DNA of 64,000 bases from Reticulitermes lucifugus (GCA_026260175.1 JAKCWW010000414.1:1-64000); one strand, 5' to 3'. Shown: positions 11,610 to 24,501, numbered from the stretch's first letter. Made by a program: numbers and translations. Notes: generated by a model not told the origin, from the sequence alone.

Positions 11610-11999
11610 TCACAAAATCGGTCGATCATTGTCTCGCAATGAACGAGATTCCCTTATTCCCCCATTCCACTCTACTGCAACAGGACGCTCGAGGTATATG
11701 TCAAGAGCATTCACCAAGCTAAGTGCAGCTTCAATTTGCCAGCCGCAGCAAATACACCAACTATTGGAAACACGTGTACTTGGTAATTGATAATGCTGCT
11801 GCAGTGCAAACCGGTGTGCAGCACAGTGGATACACGGCAGTTCTTTATATTTTTGCAGGTCTACTACTGTCTCACTCTGCGAGAAAACCACATTAAACTG
11901 AGGGTGTCTGAGACAGCATCGTCTGGATATGGACGAGATGAAGTAGCAACGAACTGCAGGAAATAACGCAATGAAAACTTCACAAATTGCAATGGTCAC
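11610..11999 (-). CDS. Unrecognised 129-codon open frame
   Basis: An open frame on the minus strand of 129 codons, Cys-rich in its middle (a CIHCAAHRFALQQHY segment, then WCICCGW). The IHCxAHR motif is reminiscent of the 'HCxAHRL' segment in hAT-like transposases and ZNF862-type proteins, but I cannot align anything else to those families. Those proteins are far longer, and no neighbouring exon was found. There are no visible membrane segments or signal peptide beyond a moderately hydrophobic start (MTIAICEVFIALFPA). It could equally be a chance frame; several of this length are expected by chance in 64 kb of six-frame sequence. Confidence 0.2.
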   Translation of the reverse strand: MTIAICEVFIALFPAVRCYFISSISRRCCLRHPQFNVVFSQSETVVDLQKYKELPCIHCAAHRFALQQHYQLPSTRVSNSWCICCGWQIEAALSLVNALDIYLERPVAVEWNGGIRESRSLRDNDRPIL

Positions 12000-12184
12000 T
12001 TGATAATGTTAGCGGTAAAATAAAAAAAAAACGGAATAAGTGAGACATGTAAAGCGAATAAGGGACATAACAAAATCGTACAATTTTTGTTTTTGGGTAG
12101 CCTGAAGGAAAGAATTGTGAGACCTTCTCACATAAGAAAGAATAATATTAAAAGGGGTAATAAATAAATAGGGGTGTAAGTTTT
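12000..12184. other. A-rich sequence
   Basis: A-rich plus strand with an A homopolymer near 12021-12031. Nothing else recognised. Confidence 0.5.
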
Positions 12185-12320
12185 GGAATTTAGCCGGTTC
12201 AGAACAGGACGCAATGGATACATTTTGTGAACACAGTTATGAACATTTAGGTTCCATAGCAAGCGGAGACCTTTGTGAATACAGTAATGATCCTTTGGGT
12301 TTTATAGCAGGTGGGATATT
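12185..12320 (+). mobile_element. LINE 3' terminal segment, tandemly duplicated
   Basis: The terminal LINE segment appears twice in a row with a 48-bp offset: 'ttttgtgaacacagttatga' from 12223 and 'ctttgtgaatacagtaatga' from 12271. Each is followed by a 'ggttccatagca' or 'ggttttatagca' ending. The consensus peptide is FVNTVMNLRVP. Upstream lies a 'LAGSEQDAMDTF'-like remnant of the AQDRDQWR region. Confidence 0.6.
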
Positions 12321-15300
12321 TGTTGACCAGGTAAGCCACTTTTAACGTTTTCAAGACTCTGTCCACTTGGTTAACATCGTCTATTTACGTAATAAAATGC
12401 CTATATATATAACTTGTAATGTAAAACAAGACTCAAATCACAGAGCAGATTGCGCACTGAAAGGCCTGCAGAATTTGTCCCATTGGCTGTTGGCTGATTC
12501 GCAGTAAAAGTATTAAGAAGCAACAGCATTCTGTGATTAGTACACCATCGTACTGGCAAAACAGACAGACGTTTTTTCTGTTTCTCCTTCATTTCCCAAG
12601 GCAGCCGTAAGTTCATGCTAGAAATTACATTATGCATGTTCGCACTTTGTTACGGAGGTAGAAGACTTACTGCAATCTTAATAATTACAGACTACAGTGA
12701 CGACACAGAACTTAGGATGGTTAAAGAATTAAGGAAGTTGTAGGACAATAAATATAGCACTGTTAAGTAACCAAATAGCAAACGGAAACCAGCAACCCTA
12801 ACAGCTTCTCCGTACCATAGGTACGCTCACGACAAAACTCACGGTGAGATCACAGAAAGGGAAGCAGTTAGAATATTTACACTGAAAGCTCTTGCGGCGC
12901 TCGATCGCAAGCAATTCTGCTTTAAACGTGTTCAAAAACTTATCCAAAGAGGATTTGGCGGTAATCGCATTAATACTGGCTGACACATTCTTCCGAAGAT
13001 GAGCCGCGCTCACTTGAGCGCGCCCTGTGACGTGATCGTGACCGCTGGGACGAACAAATGCTTACAAATGCAGGCAAATAATATTTTACGTAATCGGTAG
13101 CTGACCGTCAGTGTAAACCAGTCTTAACAGCATTTGGTGAAGAGCACGAACTTAGAATCTCTTCTTTATGCACACTTCTTTATCTTGCCATCACTTCCGC
13201 TCTGTTAAGTCTGTCCTCAGCACACTGATTGCAAGGACCTTAGAAATATAACAGCTTAATACCAATATAAAACACTGTATCTAGTTATGACTATACATTT
13301 GCATGTTTTGATTTTTAAGTTTCTAAATGCGAAGGCAAGATAAAGAATCCTTGGTTGGGTTACAGCAACCATTTTTCAATTTTAATCTACTATTATCTCT
13401 CCGTGAATACACGTTAGTTATTATCGTACACAAAAATTTAAACTCTGCCATATTTGAAAAACAAAACTGTTACTGACCATATGAATTAGATTTAAGCACG
13501 CACTATTAAAGTTGAATAACATGTCCTTTTTTACCGCTTATCGCCAAAAATTGCCCTCCGATATTGTTAAGTTTTATACCAAATACAGCGCCACGTCAAT
13601 GGATTAAATGCGCCTGACACATGGGGGAATAAAGGAGAAATTTATGTCTTTATTCTTAAGACCACCAAGATTTAAATTCATAGAAAATCACAGAAAAACA
13701 CTCAAAAAGACATGTCAGTGTGATCCCTATATTCAATAATTTGTTAGATATGTTGCCTACGTGACGTGCGTGTGTATTTTCCGCGAAGGTATTGGGCTGA
13801 CTTGGTGAACCTGAAGGGCGTTTAGTGAGGGGTAAGGGATGTTGATGCAGCCTATAGCCTTTGAAGGGTTGCGGAAGTCAGGTGCGTCGTATATCCTAAA
13901 CCTACATACATGAGAACAAGAAGGAGGGTGGAAGAGAAAGAACATGTGTGTAGAGAAGGAAGGCTGCAGGCTTATGTATAACACTCATCATATGCGGCTT
14001 ATTCGAAAAGCCGTTATGAAGTACATCGGGGTGTCAGAGATGTGTGTCTAGGGAGGTTTTCAGAGGTTCTTCACCACACGAGGGGAGCAGACAGAGGCAG
14101 TAAAGAGGATTGATTCTAAAATGCTACAGCATGGGGAGAGCACTTGAAGATTCCCCACACGACCTTTAAAACTGCAGAAAAATATATGCGGGATATAGAG
14201 TTGGTCTCAGACTTCTAATATGCTATTACTACTAAAGTTATGACACGTAAGCCATGTAACTAGAAATAAAAGCTTGTGGCCTATTTCAGATATGGGGTGC
14301 AGTGACATACCCCTTACGCACATATGTGTACCATTACGTACTGTAGCTCTGGGGCCAGCTCTCCGTGTTATACGTTACACAGGAATTCCAAACGTGTTTT
14401 TTAATCACACCACAGTGACACGACTTTGCATATACACCGTTTGGAAATGCTTTCCTTGCGAATTTATACGCCTCTTTGACCTTTAAGTTCATTTACGGTC
14501 GACGCAAATCATGAAAGAGGAAAACTAAAATATATTTTGACTTATTTATGTCAGGCATGTCTTATAACAAGTCCTTCTCCACTTCATTCAACGATATGAT
14601 TTACTTACCTCTCGGTTGCGAGATATTACAATCACACACATACTAAGTGATAGTTAAATGCTAAGTGGGCACTGAATCACGTGATCTTTCCAGTGAAACT
14701 CTTACTGTAAAATCAAACAGCAGGTACGTTTTCGTTCTACAGCATAAAGAGAAACAAATGACTGCCAGTCGTCAATTACCATGCATATAAATTGCGCCGT
14801 AACAAAACCCTTTACGCTCTTCAGAAAAAGATATTCTCTTTGTATTTCCTAAAAGCGGCCATATTAAAAAGCGTGCAAAATAAATACTAAAGGCCTACAT
14901 CGTAACTACTCGTCAGGTTTTTGTCATGTATAAACATTCCGTACAATAAGCTGCTTCTGAGAAAATCCGTAAAGTACGCTCCGTACGAAGTATGGCTTCT
15001 GTTAGACCTATAAGAATCAAACTTATAGTCTCTTGGGAAAGCCTTTTACGGATGTAATACCAAATTCAATAGAAATCTGATCAGTAGGTTCGAAGATAGA
15101 TGGGAAAACAAATCTCCAAAATATGATTTTGATTGATTGGCTCTGTGCACAAAAAACATAGCACGTTATCGGCAAATAAAATATCAAGTTCTTATGTTTC
15201 GTACCAGTATCATTCCCACCTCAAAAGTTCGCACAACGTAAAAACTGGTATCGTTAACGACGGGGAACTGGAAAGAGGTCTGAAATAGGACTTTCACATA

Positions 15301-15974
15301 TGGACCAAATTTAAAACTGTCCATCAGTGTCTACAATATGGATATTCGAAATGGAACCAGCACTCCTAAACAGGAATTTGTTACTTCGGAACCCTGAACA
15401 GACACAGACATCTCAGAATCTAAAGGTTGCAGAGCGGACGTGTAAACTCTGATCCCCTTTTTGACGGAACGTACAGCTGTTATCTTGCGACTTGGTTTCC
15501 GCGGCGAGACGCCGACGTCACTTTGCTCGGGACGGGATAGAAAGTGTGATGCCAATAATACATTTCGTTCGATGTTCACATCAATCACATTACCCCGGTA
15601 TATGCCAAGGTAATACGCCATGTGGCAGGGCTTTACTCACTATATATCAGTTTGGATGGATAATGTCTTTAGAAAATGATCTCTTCTCTGGTGAAGCGCT
15701 TTAATGTTGTTGAACATTTCAGAATAATTCTAAAATTTCAATTTTCTAAAGTACTGTTTTACCGCAACTGAGAAATTGATTCACTTTTATGCGACTGTAC
15801 CTACATAAGAGCATTATGTTGTCAAAAACCTGTACACGTACGACAGACGAGGTGTAAATGTGGAAAGGCATTTAGACAGGAGACTATTTTTTGACGAACA
15901 GAAAACAGAGACAGCAAATATATTAGGGAAAATAGAATTTGAATTGTAAGCATCATGGAGTACAATCGCTTTTG
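12321..15974. other. Anonymous sequence
   Basis: No gene recognised in 3.6 kb. A minus-strand frame at 12798-13013 has coding-like composition (KSSLDKFLNTFKAELLAIER) but no recognisable family or neighbours. A CpG-richer patch occurs at 15490-15545. No tRNA-like boxes were seen. Confidence 0.45.
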
Positions 15975-16060
15975 GGAGGCTGTTAGACGTTCGTCTGGTT
16001 AAGGAATTCCCAGCCGTTATGGAAAATTAAAGTCTGTTACCTTCAGTACAAGAGGCAGCC
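15975..16060 (-). mobile_element. Possible LINE 3' tail remnant
   Basis: Plus-strand 'ctggttaaggaattccc' near 15997-16013 followed by 'gttatggaaaa' resembles the reversed LINE 3' tail at 34996-35040 ('gctagtcaaggaatttccc'). No coding part of the element is recognisable next to it. Confidence 0.35.
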
Positions 16061-16559
16061 ACTAGACACGACAATATCCTGTAGAATGTTTGGAAAAGAT
16101 TTGCTGGAGAAGGGTTTTTAATTTATTCAAAAACCACTTTTAGGTTTCAATAATTACATATCATCAATAACACTGAAACAATATAAACTACACACACAGG
16201 CCTATAATCTCTGAATTAAATTAGGAATAACCAAATTCTCTTAATATATTTTCATCACTTTATGGGATTACGATTCGTTATTTTCTTGTAACTCTTTATT
16301 TATTTGTCTGTTCTACTAACGTTACAATGGAGCAGAGGCCCTTAATAAAGCATGGTGTATGCATTTACTGACCATACTAAATTCTGGAGAAACTGACAGG
16401 GTTTGGATAAGACATTATTTCACTGGAATCTACACCAGATTTTTGCCTCTGAGACCTCTACCACAGATACTAACATGGTGTCCATTCAACCACCTCAGCT
16501 GAAATAACACAATTACCAGTAAATGATGGTTTAGAATTTAAAATATTTTAGCTACTATT

Positions 16560-17330
16560 AAAAGAGGCTTTGTAGATTCTCAGACATTAGTATGAGGACC
16601 TCACGAAACATGTTTAACTTTAATTATAATTCACGAAGAATAATAAGTTCTATAACACACAAAGATGAAGCACTGAAGGATATTCTGCATTCGTCAGACA
16701 ATCGAAACAATGGGCACACAAACATACATCCCACACAGCGATTTATAGGCTTCAAGGAAGCCTATGCAGACAAATGTTGTACAGCATTATAATGGAGTTT
16801 TGTGCACACATTAAAATAATTACGTTAGTGGAAAACTGTTCAAACAAAATCTCTGAAGAAGTCTGGACATTTCTCTGACACTTTTCCTACATACAATGGT
16901 CTGAAACAAGGTGATGCTTCACCATTCATATTATACATTTTTATAGAAAAAATAAATAATATAATATACAATAAACTAAAATGTCGTCTGTTTTTTCATA
17001 GGCGTGGAACTTCGTCTCATATTGAGGAAATAATGCAAACCGACGATGTTCGAAAACAGGATGCCGAGGAAAATATTTGGACCTAACGGTTAGGAAGTAT
17101 CAGAGACTGGAGAAAACTACATAATGAGAAGCTTCATGCTTTGTACTCTTTACTAAATATTATACGGGAGATCAAAGGAAGGAGAATAATATGGCCGGAG
17201 CATGTGACACTATGGGAAGAAAGAGGATTTTGGTGGAAAAAACTAAAGGAAAGAAAAGACTCTGAAGACCTAGGCTTAGATAGATCATAATATTTAAGTG
17301 AAACATAAATAGTAGAATGGGATGTCTTAA
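16560..17330 (+). mobile_element. LINE (RTE-like) reverse transcriptase fragment with deletions
   Basis: In order on the plus strand: 'TQRFIGFKEAYAD' (family QLFIDFKKAYDS, finger/palm motif); 'SGHFSDTFPTYN' then GLKQGDASPFILYIF (family FLSDTFPIHNGLKQGDALSPLLFNF, RT motif 4 region); 'QTDDVRKQ' near 17038-17060, which sits where the catalytic YADDV is expected, with Y and A replaced; then 'DWRKLHNEKLHALYSLLNI' and a KGRRIIW segment (family EWRKLHNEELHDLYSSPNI and KSRRMRW). The sequence between the palm and the WRKLHN segment is mostly missing. Stops and frame changes make it inactive. Together with 29880-30830 it defines the element as a reverse transcriptase LINE. Confidence 0.85.
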
Positions 17331-17989
17331 ATTAGATCTTGCAGGCTGTAAAAAGCCTTCGGAATCAATAATATGAGAGGAATTTCTTGAGTAGTTCAGG
17401 AACTAAGAGTTTCTCCGGAAGTACTTTGCTCCTTGTAGATACTTCAGTTAGTTGCACTAAAATTAGTGGACATTAGGCGCTAACATGTAAAACTAAATTG
17501 TATAACAATTTATTTACAATTTTTGCTTTATTCACCGTATAGATTTATGTATTTTAAGGGATGTACGTGTCAAAAGTCTTTCAGAAATTCTTACATTTCT
17601 ACGAAATGATGTAGCACGGAATATCCTAGAATCACGATAGAAGTTTAAATGATTTTTTTCTGAAATAATGTAACGACCGTCCTGTACTTAAAGACTCTTA
17701 TCTTTTCTGAACCACTCTGTATACAGGAGAATCTGAAAACATTCTTATATACGAGTACAAATCTGAATTGACTTCCATTTCATTATTGGAAAACTCATCG
17801 TATTTTAAAAGGAGGATGCAATTTAATTTGCTCCATAAAATCTAAATTTCTTCGGGGGAGGAAACGTGACTTCTGCTATATAAGAAATACGGAGGGGAGC
17901 GCAATGAGATACACCCACGAGCGCTTTGCGAGATTCGACTGTGAGAAACAAATTACACCAAATTCAAAATATATCTTGGATAATATACC
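17331..17989. other. Anonymous sequence
   Basis: Nothing recognised. Confidence 0.5.
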
Positions 17990-18135
17990 TATGTTCCTAC
18001 TCGGACTCTTGATCCGTGAAGATGGGACCGACACGTTGTCCCGAAACGTCGGTAAACAATTACCACACGACGCCGCGTAATACCCCAGAAGACGGCAGAT
18101 TTCATCAACATCGCGGCGGAAGCTTGAAATCAAGG
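17990..18135 (+). repeat. Interspersed repeat fragment with 'gaaacgtcggta' core
   Basis: The core 'gtcccgaaacgtcggtaa' (about 18030-18048) and the downstream 'acgccgcgtaataccccaga' closely match 58298-58350 over about 60 bp on the same strand. One frame reads SRNVGKQLPHDAA. The 'CGACGTTTC' motif (its reverse) also appears at 24517 and 57479. The parent element is not identified from this window; I recall such sequences from degenerate retroelement ends in many animals. Confidence 0.6.
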
Positions 18136-18984
18136 TTATACCTATGTTCTTACAGTACTGCTTTCATGTGTGATAATCATTAACAACTTATCTTCTTTGT
18201 GACATCTGCTATACCTTAGTCACTGTTTTTTCTAAACAGAAATTACTCTTCACGTAGGCTTTTCGGGTGGTTTAGAAATCATCTATTAAAATTCGAATAT
18301 ATTTTATTATAAGTTTTATACCTATTTAACCACCATTATTTACTAAGTTTCATAAATATTGTAACCGATACACCCGACCTCTGTGAGAAAAGATACCGAG
18401 ACAGTGTACTGTGGCTTACGGGTAGAAATAGCTCATGCACCAAATTCGTCATTTGTATCCAGTTACTTTCCTAAGTCCTATCAGATTTCAAAGAAGTTGC
18501 TACTTCCTAATATTACCGAATAAACTCATTCAATTCCATGATATTATTACAAACATTTAGAACACACTTAATATTTAGACCACAAGGAATGCCAGGACAG
18601 TTTATCTAAGGCTACATAAGGGCAGCAGCTGTACTCTCGATCAGATTCCTCACAATATCCAATACATGAGGACGAGGAAAAGAAAACTTTCGGAAAATGT
18701 GTCAAACGTTAATAATAAGTTATAAGACATCTGTTTTAAGATATGTCGTTTAAAGCAATCTTCCCCTAACATGCTGCTCAAAGAAGAAAGAGTACAATCT
18801 CGGTAAACTGCTGTCGTTCCCGTCCGAAATGTACTGTATAGTTTAATTAGCTATAACTCAGGACGAGAAGATTTTGAAGGAACTGGAAATGAATGCGCGG
18901 ATGGAGAGTAGGGGAGCGACTATGCTATAACAGTCACAAGTATTGCTGATTTATGGATCAGTTTCTTGCGTAGGGAATATTAGA
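18136..18984. other. Anonymous sequence
   Basis: No gene or clear repeat family recognised; it may include a more decayed upstream part of the following LINE. Confidence 0.4.
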
Positions 18985-19205
18985 TGAGAGAGGACGTGGG
19001 AGAGGACATGTAGCAAGCATGGGAGACAGAGAAACGCATAAAAGCTTTCAGTTGGAAAACATGAAGGCAAGACACCACTTTGAAGACTTAGACATAGATG
19101 GAAGGATAAAATAGAAACATATTTAGAAAACAGATTATGAGGATATGGACTGGATACATCCTGAAAATAACACGGTCCAGTGGCGAGACAGTTTAAAAAA
19201 TGATC
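18985..19205 (+). mobile_element. LINE (RTE-like) C-terminal and 3' fragment
   Basis: Plus-strand segments read KLSVGKHEGKTPL, RLRHRWKDKIETYLENRL and a 'GYGLDTS' stretch followed by 'GPVARQF'. They parallel the family's LLVGKPEGKRPLGRPRRRWEDNIKMDLREIG and GDMDWIHLAQDRDQWRALVN. Stops interrupt the frame. It is one of the better-conserved copies of this portion. Confidence 0.8.
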
Positions 19206-21579
19206 AGCGACTGTCAGCTTCTCGAGAAAGGCTTTTCACCACTTAGTGATATTCGCTAATTTCGTAAAGTTAATTTAATTACTGACGTCTGCACTTCAAT
19301 CTCAAATTATCGAAACTCATTTCTAATCACCTTTCTAAAAAATAAGAGATGTTAGTAAACTTCGAAAACGCCGAAGGTGCAGCACGCTTCTAATGTATCT
19401 TCAGTGACAAAACAACAACAACAACAATAACAACAGTAATCATAACAGTAGAACTGCTTCACAGTGAGAACTGATATCTTTACAGATGGTCACAAAGTTC
19501 AAAAATACAGAACAGGTTCTTTCCCCCGATAAAAGTGTTATAATTCTTGGCTCATTCAACTCCCTTATTTATGTTTTCGATATCAACAAACATTATGACT
19601 GCACACACGTACCTGATTGAGATTTATTTATTTCAATCCAGTCCTTTCCATTTCTCCCTTCTCTCATCTTGTCCCCACTTAGACGTCATCCCTTGCCCTC
19701 AGATCCATAAAAGAAAAACCTTCCAATCTCTGAGCATTTCAAACTTCGATCTCAACTTTTCATTACAAGCCTAAGGACAAGGAAGTTGTCAAACTACATT
19801 GAGCTAGAGAACTATATGACCCTGCCTATAGCAGATATTAATTTTACTAATGGAAAATACTTTAGCGTACTGAGAAAAATAAAAATGGAGTAAATAAAAA
19901 TCAATGATACTGAACATATTGAACGAGTTAAATTTTGAACTGGAAGAACAAAATTGTTGCTGAGGTGAATACACCACGTACAGCCTCCCCGAGAAGTAAG
20001 TAACTGCTCATCGAGAGACGAAACACCGTGCCTTTTAAGGAACAAGTAGCTTCATTACTACGTTCAGGGATTCTATCGTCAAGCACCACATTGTTCTAAG
20101 TAATATTTCCTAACATAGCATTCTGTACAGTGAGAAGTTTTCAATCACCCAGGCGGATTAATGGCGAACAGAAAAAACACGAACGTGTAAGAAAGCTGAA
20201 TCAAATAGCTGAATATAAGCAGCATTGTCGGCATTTTCCCCAGAGATCGGTAACACGCTTCCTGCGAGATTTTACGTACGTATGACTGAGTAACATGGCA
20301 CTACCTAAACTGAGATCAGTGTAACAGCCTCAATCTCCCTTCCCCCACATAAAATATTAGGGAGGAAATGCTGTAAAATTTAATTGTGTTTTATTACATT
20401 TGTTTTTGAGCAGTCATGCGTCCAATGCAATTAAACTCTTCTTTTGTAAATCAGAGAAGTACAAAATTTTATGCATGTATTTGAAAGTCAGTGTATATGT
20501 GCTGGAAGGACGGAGTGGGAGAGAGGAGGAGGGGTGGCTTCCTATATGCTGATAGGATTGAATCTAATCCGTTAATAGATAGGGGGCATTGAGAACATGT
20601 AGGGCAGGGCTGTGCGTCCAATCGTGATACAGTCGACACATAGAAATGCGATTACACTGCAATGTGCTATAATATGAGCGAAGACAGTGTCAGGTCTCCG
20701 GGGACAGGAGGGTAACAATGAAGCCATATTGAAACATTCATGGTCTGTCGTTATCAACATTAAGGCTACGTCACGCCAGTATCTGAAAACTTGAGTTACG
20801 ACGGAAGGTACACCCCGTTACGAAGGCATAATTTAAAATATTATATAATAGTCAACGAGGTAAAGAAGGTAAATCTAGGGCTTACCAAAGAAATTAGAGA
20901 TAACGTGAATACGAGACAGGCGTAGCAGGCAATACAAATTTCGCTTATCTAGCCAGATATCCGATGTTTGGAAGAAGGTGGATAAGTATTCAGTTTACTT
21001 GCGTAACGCTTGACTTCATTCTTTATTTTGTTTGATTCTGGAGTAGTATTGGATAATGAATGACCTTACCAAATAACTGTAAAAATGCAAATTTTTACGA
21101 ACTTCAGAATTGAATTGTTACTACGGTAATGGTATTCGTGACACTGTTTCAAGAGAGCTAAGTTTTAGAGGCTTGTCACAGATTTGTGGCTGCGAGAAAC
21201 AACAGTGTCAGTGGCACTGGACATGGGGCTCTGCTCTCCAGTCTTTTGCGATTAGCTCAGATAACGCTTTGTCTTTCAGCCTGTGGTGAAACTATTATCG
21301 ACATATTGAGCGGATGCCACCCTGTCTCCCATCACATCCATCATATAGCTGCAGGTAATGGAAACTTGACAATAAACATTCTTGTTGCCATGGCCAATAT
21401 TTATGCTGGTCTACATCAATGGAAACAACGCATGTCCTAGCCCCAGATGCTGCCGCACGCAGCAACAATAATAGTTTCATTCTACTGATTCTCACAACTT
21501 TCTTCGCTTGTAAAAAACCCTAATGTAATCGTTAAAGGAAGAGACAGGACTACTCACATTTATAGGTCTATATTTGTTG
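19206..21579. other. Anonymous sequence
   Basis: Contains a (CAA)n-type tract at about 19409-19438. The frame at 21186-21440 (84 codons, plus strand) is unrecognised. No other feature seen. Confidence 0.5.
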
Positions 21580-21856
21580 GCGGACATTCTTTCTTTCGTG
21601 GCTCGATAACCCTAGTGGGCCTGGGCGTCCTCATTGTTGAGTTTTCGAGATCACGCTCAGACACACCACGCTCGGTAAGACTCCTCCGGACGAGTTATCG
21701 GCCCGTCGCAGAGGCCACCGCCTACACTACACATAACAAACACAAGATACAAATATCCATGACCTCAGCGGGATTCGAACCCGCAATTCCAGCATTGGAG
21801 CAGCCGCAGACCTATGCCTTAGGCTACACGGCCACTGGGATCGGCCGCGGACATTC
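21580..21856 (-). mobile_element. Complete tRNA-derived SINE with 10-bp target-site duplication
   Basis: The direct repeat 'gcggacattc' at 21580-21589 and 21847-21856 brackets a 257-bp minus-strand SINE. The head carries an A box in 'ggccgtgtagcctaaggc' and a B box in 'gcgggttcgaatcccgc'. The body contains 'ctgcgacgggccgat' and the 3' end 'ggcccactagggttatcgag'. The same body motifs recur in copies at 48574-48768 (minus) and 59112-59361 (plus), which defines one family. Confidence 0.93.
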
Positions 21857-24199
21857 ATACAAGCTTAAAAAATGGTATATACCTATGTACATATATGCAG
21901 AGACGCATAGAATTGCACATACATGTACATAGGCCTACATAGAGATGCAGTTTCTTTCGTACTTATACGGCTTTAATATAACAAATTTACTTATAAAAAT
22001 TAGTGTTATTTATTATCCTACTAGAACTAGTCTAATTTGGCGTTGTAAACTAAAGCGAACCTTACCGCTGTAAGTTAAGTAAGTGATTCGCTTTCTGAAA
22101 ACACTTAATACGACATTTTTTTGGTACTGTGTTGCGAGAACTGAAAAAATTATTTTGCAACACGCCTAGACTGATTCATGTCACTCTCTTGTGTTTCGAA
22201 CGGAATAATAACAATATTTGATACAGCAATGTTAAATGTTTATTTAAACGATTTTTAGTTTGTTTCCCCATTAAAAGGAAAGCGTAAAGCCATAGAAGAC
22301 AAGATAGGCAATGTACGTATAACGTATAACGGTGGCGCGTTCGGGTAATGTTTATACTTCCACGGATGCCCTAACAGCCTGACACCGTTTTACTCGAATC
22401 TGGCTTCCTTTATGGCGATTTAATATCGCCGGCAATAATAAAACGTACTTAGGTTTTTACGTAAAGTGTCCGATATTTTTTTCCGATTGTAACCAAATCT
22501 GGATTTTCATATAAGTTCCCGATATCAAATTTCACGAAAATCCATCCATGACGACGCTAAAAGGCGCTTTTTGCGACTGTGCGAAAGCGCCTAAAAAGAC
22601 AATGTTTTCTGTTTTGCCAACATAAAAGTAAAAGAAAAAAGATGTAGCATGGGGGCGGATGCGAGGATTTCACATACCGGTTCTAGCAAAGTAAATGCCA
22701 ACCGATACTCGCACTTGTGGCGTATCATGCAAACCCTGCCTTGTGTTGGCCTAATGTGAAAATTCCTGTTCATAACTTATCCCTTTTAGGGCCGGCAGAG
22801 GTGATTCAATTAAATCTAGACTTGCGAGTAAGGGGGATGAACTAGAGGTATCCATGCATCCATTAAACCTTTTGAGCACTAAAATTGATCTTTTAAATAG
22901 GAGTTTCCACGTATTTTATGAGTGAACATTATACCACTATACAGTGAGGGAAAGCAATGCTCCGAGCTTCAGCCGTGACAGGAAGGGAGATACAAGTGGA
23001 TTACATTACGATGACTCCCTCCACACCTGCAGCAACCCCTCTGCTCAGCGACGAATGAGTTAAGGCTTAATGGTACTATTACCAGCAATGCAAGTTATGA
23101 AAGGAAAAATGCTTGATCGTTTTGCGATTTTGCTTACCCCATATGCTTTGTTATTCATTTGTTACAGATACGAAACAGTTATTACGAAACGTATCATAAT
23201 ACTGTCAGAATTTCATCTTTATACATACCTTATTTCCTTTCGTTAAGTATACACTGTAACAAAAATGTTTCAAATAAAATTGTAAAATCAATGGATTTGT
23301 AAATTGTACCATGCACATTTTTACGACAAGCTACTTACCCTGATAAACATATTTATACGTGTATTAATATAATAATATTTTTATTTGAGCTTCATGTGTT
23401 GGACCAGTGAGACCAAATTCGGTGCCCGTTTATTCTTCTGAACACGAAACGTTCAAGACCAAATAAACTGCGTTTTGTTTAAAGCAGCTGTTGTGATTCT
23501 CACAAACACACACCCCTACATTCACTTTGCAGTAACACAATGTTTAATACAAGCAATCCCATTACTTCCCTTATGGGTATACTAGAACCCGCGAAAGAGG
23601 ACATAAGGATTCCGGAAGAATGTTGAAACTGAAGGCTATAAAAACTAACAAATTGAAAATTGTCAATAAGTTCAATAGCTTAAATGTGTGCAAGATTTTG
23701 GGCTCCCACAACAACACTGCTGAAGACTCATGTCTCGTGGAATATCAAGCTGTGTTGCTGGTTAAACAGTTCAGACCTTTCAGAGGATCGTATTGCCTTC
23801 GTCTTTAAGATCAAGCAGCTCAAGAACAGTCTTATACTGCTAAACCCTGAAGACGAAGGTTGTATGACTTTTCGAAAGTTGAGAACTGTGGGTATTGAAA
23901 CAACGACACATCGTTGACATCCAGAAAACTTCCTTCTTCAACGTCTGCATGAATTAATACAAATGCATACCAATTTTGAAAATCTGATGGTATGGAATGA
24001 ATTAAAAAGTACTCGAGAAGCTGAAGTAGAAACTGCCTCTAAAAGTACGTAGGCGTAGGCTATTTATCGGAAGGGAAAAGACCACTTTCGAGTACTAGGC
24101 ATAAGAGGGAAACACGATACTCGAACGGCGCTTAAAGAATCGAGGGTATGAGTGTGGACTCGGTTTTGCCTGAGGTTAGGTTTACTTTCAACTTTTCTG
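21857..24199. other. Anonymous sequence with a short hairpin
   Basis: A 9-bp perfect inverted repeat (aggcgcttt at 22562-22570, aaagcgcct at 22584-22592) is followed by 'aaaaaga' and resembles the end of the right arm near 63715-63747. Nothing else recognised. Confidence 0.45.
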
Positions 24200-24345
24200 T
24201 GTTTGGTAAGATTCTGGGAAGCAGTACTATATACTTGTAACTCACCTCCGCCTACTGCCGAGGTCAAGAATAAGTGGCGCTCAGCCACTACTCACATTAT
24301 ATGTCTTTACGTTTTGGGCAGAGACAACTTTACACTTGTGATAGA
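24200..24345 (+). mobile_element. SINE 3'-end fragment
   Basis: The segment 'ctactgccgaggtcaagaat' followed by 'aagtggcgct' at about 24251-24280 matches, in the opposite orientation, the tail of the SINE at 46670-46915 ('ctagtgccgaggttaaggtg'). It ends with 'gggcagagacaactttacac'. No tRNA-like head is present, so it is 5'-truncated. Confidence 0.55.
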
Positions 24346-24501
24346 TAACATATTAATTGTGAACAAATTCAGGAACATATTTCAAAACATATGGCCTGTT
24401 GATATTAAAGCATTCGAAAAAATTGTGATGTGAAATGAAACAAAGTTACCCCTTGAAGCGTAAATGAACGTGAACTGTATTTAAATAATCAGTTACATGC
24501 A

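Noticed and set aside
12798-13013. Minus-strand frame with coding-like composition
   Set aside because: The KSSLDKFLNTFKAELL segment vaguely recalls the C-termini of LINE reverse transcriptases, but nothing upstream supports an element or a gene.
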